Shown here in pieces: positions 1 through 6,461 of a stretch of DNA of 64,000 nucleotides. The notes beneath the pieces were generated by a model that saw nothing but the letters and a program-made list of their open reading frames with translations, did not search any database and was not told where the DNA came from. The position numbers and the translations under genes were made by a program. The stretch comes from VXYL01 sp965243175 (GTDB taxonomy: Bacteria > Pseudomonadota > Gammaproteobacteria > Pseudomonadales > Azotimanducaceae), in assembly GCA_965243175.1 (NCBI GenBank), contig OZ251532.1, forward strand, positions 2,728,001-2,792,000, given 5' to 3'. Each line of letters begins with the position of its first letter. Position 1 is the stretch's first letter.

Positions 1-65
1 ACGCTGGTGAGAGTCTTTGAGGCAGCGGGTTCAGTACGGATCGCATCGCGGGTTCCCACGTGATC

Positions 66-200
66 ATGTCGAAGCCTGGCGTCGCACGCCCCGTCGTCAT
101 ACCGAAGTACGCCGAAGTGGGCCGCGACATCATCCAGAGCAACATGCGCACCGCGGGCATGTCCAGAGACCGGTACTTCCAACTGCTCAAGGGGGCGTAG
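66..200 (+). CDS. Small protein of unknown function (44 aa)
   Basis: An ATG frame of 44 codons ends in TAG just before a degenerate copy of the small GEDPPP gene. The product starts MSKPGVARPVVIPKY and ends with RDRYFQLLKGA. That layout, a basic Pro-rich start followed by one amphipathic helix, fits a small antitoxin or DNA-binding peptide, but I do not recognise a family. A GTG two codons upstream could also serve as start. The frame is closed by a stop at 18-20, so it is not the tail of a longer gene. Its place in a toxin-antitoxin island is the main reason to list it. Confidence 0.35.
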   Translation: MSKPGVARPVVIPKYAEVGRDIIQSNMRTAGMSRDRYFQLLKGA

Positions 201-244
201 CGGCGGGGCTGTTCGCGGAAGGGCGAACGAGCGCGAACTCGACA

Positions 245-460
245 GTGCCGCAACAACGTGCGTATGAGGACCACCGGGCCGTGCCGCGTGGCGAAGACCC
301 GCCGCCGGCAAGCTCTTGGCGGCGCTACCTCGCCGCGACTGGCCGAGGTGGAGACCCAGACGCTGCAGGCCGCCAGGTCGCCGAGCTGCCACGGTGTCAG
401 ACGGTCGCCGGATCGCGTTGGCCGAGGCCGGACTTGGCGATGAAGTTGACGCAGGGGTAG
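245..460 (+). pseudogene. Degenerate copy of the small GEDPPP-motif gene
   Basis: From about codon 9 this frame matches the small gene found intact at 2847 and 6196, including AVPRGEDPPPASSW and the following RYLAATGRGGDPDAA. The usual N-terminus (GYPKDGRKGYAAMCYINT) is missing and replaced by unrelated sequence behind a GTG. The 3' end runs antisense into the last 64 bases of the gene on the minus strand (stop at 397), as in the copy at 1225-1491. It is probably a recombination remnant, although a 71-residue peptide could still be made. Confidence 0.4.
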
Positions 461-700
461 CCGAGTTCGTCCTTCCCCTCCCGCCACGTCTTGTCGATGA
501 GTTCCGTCCGGATGAGCGCGCGGCCGTAGCCGGTCACCTGCCCGGATTCGTCGTCGTAGACGATGCTCACGTCCACGATGGGGGAGTCGTCCTCGAAGCC
601 CACCCCTTGCCGGATGTTGATTCTGACGATGTCGATGTTCCCGAACTGGCGTTTGAAGGCCGTGCGGGCGATCTCGCGTAGCTCTTGTTCGTTCAATCTC
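270..700. repeat. Direct repeat, copy 1 (partner of 1301-1730)
   Basis: This segment and 1301-1730 are highly similar throughout. Each holds the 3' half of a small GEDPPP gene on the plus strand facing the NEQELRE-domain coding sequence on the minus strand. The match ends around the domain's start codon, after which the flanks differ: HicB-like here, HEPN-like in the other copy. Confidence 0.6.
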
Positions 701-951
701 GAGCCCTTGGCTGCGCACTCGCAGGGGCCCTCACCGCCTTGCTGCTGCCCTGCTGTCCGTTCGGGCAGCGCCCGGCCCTCGGCGCGAAGGGCCTCCAGCC
801 ACTCGTCCACGATTCCGCACAGCTCGCGGTACACCGCCACTTCGTCGTCACCGTGACAGCAGGGGCCGATGACCCCAGGGCAAGAACCGACGAAACAGCC
901 GTCCTCGTCCGACCACTCGACACGCTTGACGTACCTTGCGCTGTCCTTCAT
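397..951 (-). CDS. HicB-like antitoxin remnant fused to a HEPN-partner domain
   Basis: The 184-residue product has two parts. Residues 1 to about 67 resemble HicB-type antitoxins (RVEWSDEDGCFVGSCPGV, then CHGDDEVAVY and RALPERTAG). Residues from about 86 are nearly identical to the free-standing 99-residue protein at 1428-1727 (NEQELREIARTAFKRQFG through FIAKSGLGQRDPATV). In the free copy this domain has its own ATG behind AGGAGG. Here one extra base turns that ATG into ATTG and the HicB frame runs straight through. A GAGGAG box lies 7 bases before the chosen ATG. No HicA-like gene is visible nearby. It could be a real fusion or an accidental one after duplication. Confidence 0.55.
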   Translation of the reverse strand: MKDSARYVKRVEWSDEDGCFVGSCPGVIGPCCHGDDEVAVYRELCGIVDEWLEALRAEGRALPERTAGQQQGGEGPCECAAKGSRLNEQELREIARTAFKRQFGNIDIVRINIRQGVGFEDDSPIVDVSIVYDDESGQVTGYGRALIRTELIDKTWREGKDELGYPCVNFIAKSGLGQRDPATV

Positions 952-1224
952 GCCGCGACTCCTCGATCTTCCGCCGAACCACGCACGGCGTACTGCTTCA
1001 AAGTAGCGCGAGTGTACGCAGGTCAGGCACCAGTTTCGGCTACTCGGCACCATGCAACGGGCTGCAAGGGCTATTCAGCTTGAGCAAGGTGGCCGTATGT
1101 CGAACTTGGACGTTCCGACGTTCCGAGGCGCAGCTTGACCAGTGCTACGATAGAGCGCGAGTTCGAGAGAACGGCTGCGCCTATTCGCCACCGGAAGCGC
1201 CAGGAAGGTGCGAGGGAACGTCAC

Positions 1225-1491
1225 GTGGGCTATCCGAAGGACGGTCGCAAGGGCTATGCGGCCATGTGCTACATCAACACCATCCCGCATGGGCAAGTGG
1301 ATCACCGTGCGGTACCGCGTGGCGAAGACCCGCCGCCGGCAAGCTCTTGGCAACGCCACCTCGCCGCGACCGGCCAAGGCCGAGACCCAGACGCTGCAGG
1401 CCGCCGGGTCGCCGAGCTGCCACGGCGTCAGACGGTGGCTGGATCGCGTTGGCCGAGGCCGGACTTGGCGATGAAGTTGACGCAAGGGTAG
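1225..1491 (+). CDS. Small GEDPPP-motif protein, copy A (altered C-terminus)
   Basis: A GTG start preceded by GCGAGGGAA opens an 88-residue frame with the full N-terminal signature (GYPKDGRKGYAAMCYINT, then GEDPPPASSWQRHLAATG). In the copies at 2847 and 6196 the protein ends with PMADPKRLLRD. Here it switches after DPDAAG to a basic tail made by reading antisense through the last 64 bases of the 1428-1727 gene. No PIN-like gene follows. The leader before the start (GACGTTCCGAGGCGC) is shared with the other copies. Whether it is functional is uncertain. Confidence 0.5.
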   Translation: MGYPKDGRKGYAAMCYINTIPHGQVDHRAVPRGEDPPPASSWQRHLAATGQGRDPDAAGRRVAELPRRQTVAGSRWPRPDLAMKLTQG

Positions 1492-1730
1492 CCGAGTTCG
1501 TCCTTGCCCTCCCGCCACGTCTTGTCGACGAGTTCAGTCCGGGTGAGCACACAACCGTGGCCGGTCACCTTTCCGGATTCGTCGTCGTAGACGATGCTCA
1601 CGTCCACGATGGGGGAGTCGTCCTCGAAGCCGACCCCCTGCCGGATGTTGATCCTGACGACGTCGATGTCGCCAAACTGGCGCTTGAAGGCCGCTTGGGC
1701 GATCTCGCGCAACTCTTGTTCGTTCATCTC
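1301..1730. repeat. Direct repeat, copy 2 (partner of 270-700)
   Basis: Second copy of the convergent pair described for 270-700. The left part also belongs to the larger family of small-gene copies at 2847 and 6196, which diverge from it after the codons for DPDAA. Confidence 0.6.
1428..1727 (-). CDS. 99-aa HEPN-partner protein of unknown function
   Basis: A strong AGGAGG box lies 6 bases before the ATG. The product opens MNEQELREIAQAAFKRQFG and contains a conserved acidic stretch (GFEDDSPIVDVSIVYDDES) and the end FIAKSGLGQRDPATV. From memory of similar bacterial loci, proteins with this DSPIVDVSIVYD...FIAKS pattern often sit beside HEPN-domain genes, and a HEPN-like tail does lie 10 bases upstream. 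A role as partner in a HEPN toxin-antitoxin or nuclease module is inference. The paralogous domain in the gene at 397-951 is almost identical. Confidence 0.55.
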   Translation of the reverse strand: MNEQELREIAQAAFKRQFGDIDVVRINIRQGVGFEDDSPIVDVSIVYDDESGKVTGHGCVLTRTELVDKTWREGKDELGYPCVNFIAKSGLGQRDPATV

Positions 1731-1737
1731 GGACCTC

Positions 1738-1965
1738 CTATGGTTGCCGTCGTTTGAACAACACGTGAACGGCGAAACCGCGCGGGTCTTGGGCGTCGGC
1801 TCGCTCGAACTTGCCGATAGCGTCCTCGGCTGCATTGATCAACGCAAGGACCTCCGGCCCGGAATACTCGCCTCCATGCGCGTAGTCCGCCTGCTGGCGC
1901 ACCTTCTGCAAGTCGATGAACGTGTCTCCGAAGGCGCGGATTCCCATTGGAAACGTCCGCATCAC
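1738..1965 (-). pseudogene. HEPN-like gene, C-terminal remnant
   Basis: The last about 65 residues of this frame (FIDLQKVRQQADYAHGGEYS, then AEDAIGKFERA and AVHVLFKRR) look like the C-terminal helices of a HEPN-family protein: a conserved LQ-x3-R-x2-ADY motif followed by a helix ending in a basic patch. The upstream frame has no HEPN sequence. It is replaced at about 2000 by the block carrying the 203-residue gene, so the gene seems to have lost its 5' half in that rearrangement. An ATG at 1965 could still start a 75-residue peptide. It sits 10 bases from its presumed partner gene. Confidence 0.5.
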
Positions 1966-2108
1966 GCCTTGCTGCTGACACGCGCTTCGTGCCTTCCCGC
2001 ATCGGGGCCTCGGCCCAAATCGCAGGGCGCAACGCTCCGCGCCGTAGGCGGTTCCGTATATGCTCTGATCGCCTGCCCAGCCGGGCGAGAAGACGCAAGG
2101 AGAGCGAC

Positions 2109-2720
2109 GTGAGAGCGAGCGAGTGTCCAGCGGAGAAGATGCCCAGTGCGCGGTACCCGTGCGAGAACCAAGCCTGCGTCCGGCAAGGCACATGGCGGTC
2201 CGAAGAGCTTCGTTGGTCGCCGGGGGGCGAGGATGGCCACGGAACCGCGTGGCCGCCAGGCTTCTATTGCGGCGCTTGCCACGGTGAAGCCACCCACAGC
2301 GGCGCGGAGAACCTGCCGACCCTCGCGGAGGAGATCGCACGGCGGACCGGCGTAGCGGGGGAGCACGTCGGCACCGACAACCTCGTCAAGATGCAGCTGG
2401 TCGGAACCTTGATATGCACCCTTTACGAAATTGCAGAACTGGCGCTTCTCAGGGTGTCGCTGGTCGACGAGGACGGCGAGCGTGAAGAGTGGCCTTGGCG
2501 CCTCTCGGTCGATCACGACTGGCCCGGGTCGGGATGCTTGCCCGGCGATTTGGTGAGCGTCGAGGGCTATCTCACCGCCATGGGAGAGGGCGACCCCATA
2601 CTGATAGGCAGCCGAGTGCATCTGCTCCGACCCGACATCACCGGCGAGCAGCGAGAGCAGCTGTTGGAGTGCGAGGACGCGCTGGAACGTTGGGATCGCG
2701 CCTACCGGATCGCGTCATAG
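2109..2720 (+). CDS. 203-aa zinc-finger-like protein, copy 1
   Basis: The GTG start is chosen because AAGGAG lies 7 bases upstream and because both copies (here and at 5456) are preceded by the same leader; the reading frame is open further upstream but that part is not protein-like. The product has two cysteine pairs, YPCENQAC at about residues 14-21 and FYCGAC near residue 50, which could bind one zinc. A middle segment with LICTLYEIAELALLRVSL and a C-terminal acidic helix (ECEDALERWDRAYRIAS) follow. I do not recognise the family. It lies 126 bases before a small GEDPPP gene in both copies, so it may belong to that module, but the 41 kb module lacks it. Confidence 0.65.
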   Translation: MRASECPAEKMPSARYPCENQACVRQGTWRSEELRWSPGGEDGHGTAWPPGFYCGACHGEATHSGAENLPTLAEEIARRTGVAGEHVGTDNLVKMQLVGTLICTLYEIAELALLRVSLVDEDGEREEWPWRLSVDHDWPGSGCLPGDLVSVEGYLTAMGEGDPILIGSRVHLLRPDITGEQREQLLECEDALERWDRAYRIAS

Positions 2721-2846
2721 GCGGTCGGGCGTCGAGCTTGGACGTTCCGAGGCGCGGCTTGACCAGTGCTACGATAAGCGCGAGTTCGAGAGAAGGGCTG
2801 CGCCAGTTCGCCACCGGAAGCGCCGGAAGGTGCGAGGGGACGTCAC

Positions 2847-3071
2847 GTGGGCTATCCGAAGGACGGTCGCAAGGGCTATGCGGCCATGTGCTACATCAAC
2901 ACCATCCCGCATGGGCAGGTGGATCACCGTGCGGTACCGCGTGGCGAAGACCCGCCGCCGGCAAGCTCTTGGCAACGCCACCTCGCTGCGACCGGCCGAG
3001 GCCGAGACCCAGACGCTGCTCGCCGGCTGGTGCTGCCGATGGCCGATCCCAAGCGCTTGCTCCGAGACTGA
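2847..3071 (+). CDS. Small GEDPPP-motif protein, copy B (74 aa)
   Basis: A GTG start with GAGGGGA 6 bases upstream opens a 74-residue frame. The N-terminal GYPKDGRKGYAAMCYINT is followed by GEDPPPASSWQRHLAATGRG and the end PMADPKRLLRD. The related protein at 41148 shares the GY start, YI-x-T-x-P and GEDPPP-x-S-x-W-x-RHLA-x-TGR, although the rest has diverged, so this signature is under selection. In the copies at 6196 and 41148 the next gene encodes a PIN-like protein, which suggests an antitoxin or regulatory role; that is inference. Here the PIN gene is broken, so this copy may be orphaned. Confidence 0.65.
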   Translation: MGYPKDGRKGYAAMCYINTIPHGQVDHRAVPRGEDPPPASSWQRHLAATGRGRDPDAARRLVLPMADPKRLLRD

Positions 3072-3112
3072 ACCAGGCGGCGCCACCGGACATCCATTGC
3101 CAAGCCAACGCC

Positions 3113-3295
3113 ATGCTCGCCAAGACCCAACCCGTGGATGATCCCAGCGGTAGAGGTGTCGCCTTCGCTACAACCATGCTCACCCGGCCCACGCAGCGCC
3201 GTCTGATGACGCTGTGGAGCGAGCTCTCCGGCCAGCGCACGGCCTCGCCGCCTCGCAACCTTAGGCGGCAGCGTCTCGCCGATGTGCTCGTATAA
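3113..3295 (+). pseudogene. PIN-like gene with large internal deletion
   Basis: The first about 44 codons match the PIN-like gene at 6462 (GVAFATTMLTRPTQRRL, then SELSGQRTA). The sequence then jumps to the region around that gene's stop codon (CTCGCAACC before the stop, GGCGGCAGCG after it). About 715 bases of the coding region are therefore missing, and a short frame-shifted tail runs on to a TAA at 3293. The Asp expected in the first PIN motif is already Ala, as in the 6462 copy, so that substitution predates the duplication. Confidence 0.65.
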
Positions 3296-3331
3296 TCCGC
3301 GCCTACAGGGTGGCAGGTTCAAGGAGGCTCC

Positions 3332-4453
3332 TTGTACTCGTCGATAAGCGTTCGCGGTTTTCGATGCCTTGACGACTTCCGCATGGAAGGGCTTGGGCGC
3401 GTCAACCTCTTGGTCGGCACCAACAACTGCGGCAAGACCACCGTCTTGGAGAGCGTTCAACTCCTGTCCACCCCTTCGCGCTATGTCCTTCCCGCCCTTG
3501 CGATCCGGCGGGGCGAGTCGCGCAGCCTCACGGAGGGCGAGCTGAGTCGCGCTTACGCCGTTGACATCTTGCAGCTCTTCGCGTGCCGCGACTTAGCCGG
3601 GGAGATCGTCGTCGCGGCTGACCGTTTCACACCCGGACTAGGCGTGCAGGAGCGCAGCACGGACGAAGTACGCCTGCACATCAGCGACGCGCCAAACAAG
3701 GGACCGTCGGTCGATGGCCAGACGTGGCTCTTCGGCGACGACGACTTGCACGAAGATGAGGACGGAGTCGTATTGCAGGCTTGCTGGTCCGTAGCCAACG
3801 ACTTCTCAATACCATTGACCGCCGACGGGGAAATGCTGATGCGCTCACATCAGCTGCGGAAGGCCCGCGACGCCCACAACGGCGCGCGGTTCATTGGCAG
3901 TAACGGGATGACGCCAGCGCAGGTCATCGCGCTCCTCGACGACGTGGTGCTTTCGGAGAACGAGGAGCAGGTCACGAACGCGCTGCACATCTTGGAGCCG
4001 AGGGTGGAGCGCGTGGCCTCGATTGCCTCCGAACGCGACCTCTCGCGGGGAGGGCCCGTCGGCATCTTCGTGAAGCTCAAGGGCGTCGAGAAGCGAGTGC
4101 CGATTGGCAGCACGGGCGACGGCATGTGGCGAATGCTCGGCATCGCGCTGATGCTGGCCAAAGCCAAGGGCGGCGTTCTTCTCGTCGACGAAATCGACAC
4201 CGGCTTGCACTATTCCGTGCTGGAACGCATGTGGAGGATGGTCTGCGAGCAGGCGGCCGCGCTCTCTGTCCAAGTCTTCGCGACCACCCACAGCCGAGAC
4301 TGCTACGAGGCCCTAGCAGCCGTCGTGAAGGCAGAAACCACGCCAACGGAGGGCGTCACCATCCAACGCATCGAGCAACACAGGAAGCAGGCGGTCGCGA
4401 TCAGCGGCGACGCCATCGCGGTAGTTGCCGAGCGGGGCCTGGAGGTACGGTGA
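3332..4453 (+). CDS. AAA ATPase (AAA_15/AAA_21, OLD-like), first gene of a two-gene defence-like system
   Basis: A TTG start with AAGGAGG 4 bases upstream gives a 373-residue protein. It begins with the N-terminal strand and Walker A typical of OLD/RecF-type ATPases (ISVRGFRCLDDF, then GTNNCGKTT at 29-37). A Walker B (GVLLVDEIDTGLHYSVL, about residues 280-296) and a conserved ATTHS segment follow. The stop overlaps the next start in GTGA, so the two proteins are translationally coupled. ATPases of this class paired with TOPRIM-like proteins form phage-defence systems such as PARIS and class 2 OLD. That this pair is a defence system is inference from architecture and from its setting between two copies of a toxin-antitoxin-like block. 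Confidence 0.8.
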   Translation: MYSSISVRGFRCLDDFRMEGLGRVNLLVGTNNCGKTTVLESVQLLSTPSRYVLPALAIRRGESRSLTEGELSRAYAVDILQLFACRDLAGEIVVAADRFTPGLGVQERSTDEVRLHISDAPNKGPSVDGQTWLFGDDDLHEDEDGVVLQACWSVANDFSIPLTADGEMLMRSHQLRKARDAHNGARFIGSNGMTPAQVIALLDDVVLSENEEQVTNALHILEPRVERVASIASERDLSRGGPVGIFVKLKGVEKRVPIGSTGDGMWRMLGIALMLAKAKGGVLLVDEIDTGLHYSVLERMWRMVCEQAAALSVQVFATTHSRDCYEALAAVVKAETTPTEGVTIQRIEQHRKQAVAISGDAIAVVAERGLEVR

Positions 4454-5100
4454 CACGGCGCGTCCACCCGAAGAAACTGATCGTTGAAGGAGGCACCGAC
4501 AAGCGCGTCATGCCCTTCCTATTGGAAGCCAACGGAATCGCATGGAACGCTGCCGGGCAACCTGTCGTCCACATCGAGTCGTACGGCGGCATCGAGGAGA
4601 TGCTGAAGGCTGGCGCCATAGAGGGCGAGTTGGCGGCGTCTGGCCTGGAGGCGCTAGGTGCCGTGGTCGACGCCAACGGCGACGCGCATCGCCAGTGGAC
4701 TCGAATCCGCGATCGCTGTCGGGAGCACCTCCCATCGCTGCCGGCAGACATCCCGGAGGATGGCCTGCAAGTCGCCACCGATGCAGGGCCTCGTTTCGGC
4801 GTATGGATCATGCCCGACAACCGCTCGTCAGGCATGCTCGAGGACTTTCTGACCCGGCTCATCCCGGAGGAATCCAAAGGCTTGTTCGCTCTGGCTCAGC
4901 AATGCGCCGAGGAAGCAGCCCAGCGAGGCGCCGCGTTCAAACCAGCGCATGCAACCAAGGCGAGCATTCACACATGGCTGGCGTGGCAGGATGAACCGGG
5001 CAAATCCCTGCATCAGGCCATCGACCACCACGTCCTAGATCCTGCAACGGCGGAGTCGAGGCCCTTCGTGCGTTGGTTCCGCCATCTGTACTCAGTGTGA
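4450..5100 (+). CDS. DUF3226 TOPRIM-like protein, partner of the AAA ATPase
   Basis: The GTG start overlaps the ATPase stop and follows a GGAGG box. The 216-residue product matches the DUF3226 pattern: an N-terminal KLIVEGGTDKRV (Glu13, Asp17), GAVVDANGD near residue 74, GVWIMPDNRSSGMLEDFL at about 116-133, then KASIHTWLAWQDEPG and a C-terminal FVRWFRHLYS. The Glu-Asp-Asp arrangement resembles the metal site of TOPRIM nucleases. In PARIS-like systems the TOPRIM subunit is the effector held by the ATPase; by analogy this protein may be an RNA or DNA nuclease released during infection, which is inference. Family assignment is firm, activity is not. Confidence 0.8.
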   Translation: MTRRVHPKKLIVEGGTDKRVMPFLLEANGIAWNAAGQPVVHIESYGGIEEMLKAGAIEGELAASGLEALGAVVDANGDAHRQWTRIRDRCREHLPSLPADIPEDGLQVATDAGPRFGVWIMPDNRSSGMLEDFLTRLIPEESKGLFALAQQCAEEAAQRGAAFKPAHATKASIHTWLAWQDEPGKSLHQAIDHHVLDPATAESRPFVRWFRHLYSV

Positions 5101-5117
5101 CTTCATCGACGGAGGCA

Positions 5118-5200
5118 TCGCCAGCCCGCACCGCCTATTTGAACAGAAGCATGTCCTGACGCAGATAGGGCACGGCGATCAGCTGCAACTGGGCTGCGCA
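5118..5200 (-). pseudogene. Fragment of an M48 protease gene
   Basis: About 80 bases closely match two parts of the M48 gene at 8574-9965. GCCCGCACCGCCTATTTGA resembles the end of that gene (8565-8583), and the following stretch from TTGAACAGAAGCATGTCCTG to CAACTGGGC resembles 8845-8903 with only a few differences. The intervening 260 bases are absent. It carries no usable frame. It marks a past duplication or recombination at the right edge of the ATPase/DUF3226 pair. Confidence 0.6.
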
Positions 5201-5455
5201 CCGCTGGATTCCGCCAAGGGGCGGCTGTCTCTATCAGGTCGTGCGGGTCCACGGCGCGACTGCTCCAGTTGCCGATTTTCAGCGTACTCGGCATCGTACT
5301 ACACGATGCGCCAGCCACATCAGCCTAAGCGGGCCGGTGCCACGCTGCACTTGGGCCTCAGCCCAGATCGCAGGCGCAACGCTCCGCGCCGTGGGCGGTT
5401 CCGTATATGCTCTGATCGCATGCCCAGTCGGGCGAGAAGACGCAAGGAGAGCGAT
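5201..5455. other. Gene-free stretch before the second 203-aa gene
   Basis: The first 150 bases contain no convincing frame or repeat. From 5352 the leader shared with 2004-2108 begins. It contains GGTTCCGTATATGCTCTGAT, a possible promoter -10 region (TATGCT), followed about 40 bases later by the AAGGAG box of the 203-residue gene. No matching -35 box is evident. Confidence 0.35.
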
Positions 5456-6067
5456 GTGAGAGCGAGCGAGTGTCCAGCGGAGAAGATGCCCATTGCACGG
5501 TACCCGTGCGAGAACCAAGCCTGCGTCCGGCAAGGCACGTGGCGGGCCGAAGAGCTTCGTTGGTCGCCCGGGGGCGACGATGGCCACGGAACTGCGTGGC
5601 CGCCAGGCTTCTACTGCGGCGCTTGCCACGACGAAGCCACCGACAGCGGCGCGGAGAACCTGCCGACTCTCGCGGAGGAGATGGCGCGGCGGACCGGCGT
5701 TGCGAGGGAGCGCGTCGGCACCGACAACCTCGTCAAGATGCAGCTGGTCGGAACCTTGATATGCACCCTTTACGACATTGCAGAACTGGCGCTTCTCAGG
5801 GTGTCGCTGGTCGACGAGGACGGCGAGCGTGAAGAGTGGCCTTGGCGCCTCTCGGTCGATCACGACTGGCCCGGGTCAGGATGTTTGCCCGGCGATTTGG
5901 TGAGCGTCGAGGGCTATCTCACCGCCATGGGAGAGGGCGACCCCATACTGATAGGCAGCCGAGTGCATCTGCTCCGACCCGACATCACCGGCGAGCAGCG
6001 AGAGCAGCTGTTGGAGTGCGAGGACGCGCTGGAACGTTGGGATCGCGCCTACCGGATCGCGTCATAG
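5456..6067 (+). CDS. 203-aa zinc-finger-like protein, copy 2
   Basis: Near-identical to the protein at 2109-2720 with the same GTG start and AAGGAG box; an ATG two bases earlier is followed directly by a stop and cannot be used. It keeps both cysteine pairs (YPCENQAC and FYCGAC) and the C-terminal acidic helix. Differences from copy 1 are scattered single residues, mostly in the first half. Preservation of both open copies suggests selection or a recent duplication. It is followed by the intact small gene and the full-length PIN-like gene. Family and function are unknown. Confidence 0.65.
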   Translation: MRASECPAEKMPIARYPCENQACVRQGTWRAEELRWSPGGDDGHGTAWPPGFYCGACHDEATDSGAENLPTLAEEMARRTGVARERVGTDNLVKMQLVGTLICTLYDIAELALLRVSLVDEDGEREEWPWRLSVDHDWPGSGCLPGDLVSVEGYLTAMGEGDPILIGSRVHLLRPDITGEQREQLLECEDALERWDRAYRIAS

Positions 6068-6195
6068 GCGGTTGGGCGTCGAGCTTGGACGTTCCGAGGC
6101 GCGGCTTGACCGGTGCTACGATAGAGCGCGAGTTCGAGAGAAGGGCTGCGCCTGTTCGCCACCGGAAAGCGCCGGAAGGTGCGAGGGAACGTCAC

Positions 6196-6420
6196 GTGGG
6201 CTATCCGAAGGACGGTCGCAAGGGCTATGCGGCCATGTGCTACATCAACACCATTCCGCATGGGCAAGTGGATCACCGTGCGGTGCCGCGTGGCGAAGAC
6301 CCGCCGCCGGCAAGCTCTTGGCAACGCCACCTCGCCGCGACGGGCCGAGGCGGAGACCCAGACGCTGCTCGCCGGCGGGTGCTGCCGATGGCCGACCCCA
6401 AGCGCTTGCTCCGAGACTGA
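6196..6420 (+). CDS. Small GEDPPP-motif protein, copy C (74 aa), upstream of a PIN-like gene
   Basis: A GTG start behind GCGAGGGAA gives a 74-residue product, near-identical to copy B (GYPKDGRKGYAAMCYINT, then GEDPPPASSWQRHLAATGRG). It precedes the PIN-like gene at 6462 by 41 bases, the same order as the divergent pair at 41148/41371. Small-gene-first order with a PIN protein second is the usual layout of type II toxin-antitoxin pairs. The sequence shows no known DNA-binding fold, so antitoxin function is inference. Confidence 0.65.
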   Translation: MGYPKDGRKGYAAMCYINTIPHGQVDHRAVPRGEDPPPASSWQRHLAATGRGGDPDAARRRVLPMADPKRLLRD

Positions 6421-6461
6421 ACCAGGCGGCGACACCGGACATCCATCGCCAAGCCAACGCC

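Larger units (their letters stand above)
2004..3245. repeat. 1.24-kb direct repeat, copy B
   Basis: This block is highly similar to 5352-6594. Both carry the same leader, the 203-residue zinc-finger-like gene, the small GEDPPP gene and the first part of the PIN-like gene. The two copies flank the AAA ATPase/DUF3226 pair. Similarity stops at GCACGGCCT inside the PIN-like gene because copy B has an internal deletion; the sequence around the PIN stop codon reappears at 3250. Confidence 0.75.

Noticed and set aside
5103..5318. 71-codon minus-strand frame between the DUF3226 gene and the second repeat
   Set aside because: Part of it is the M48 fragment and the rest has no protein-like pattern.
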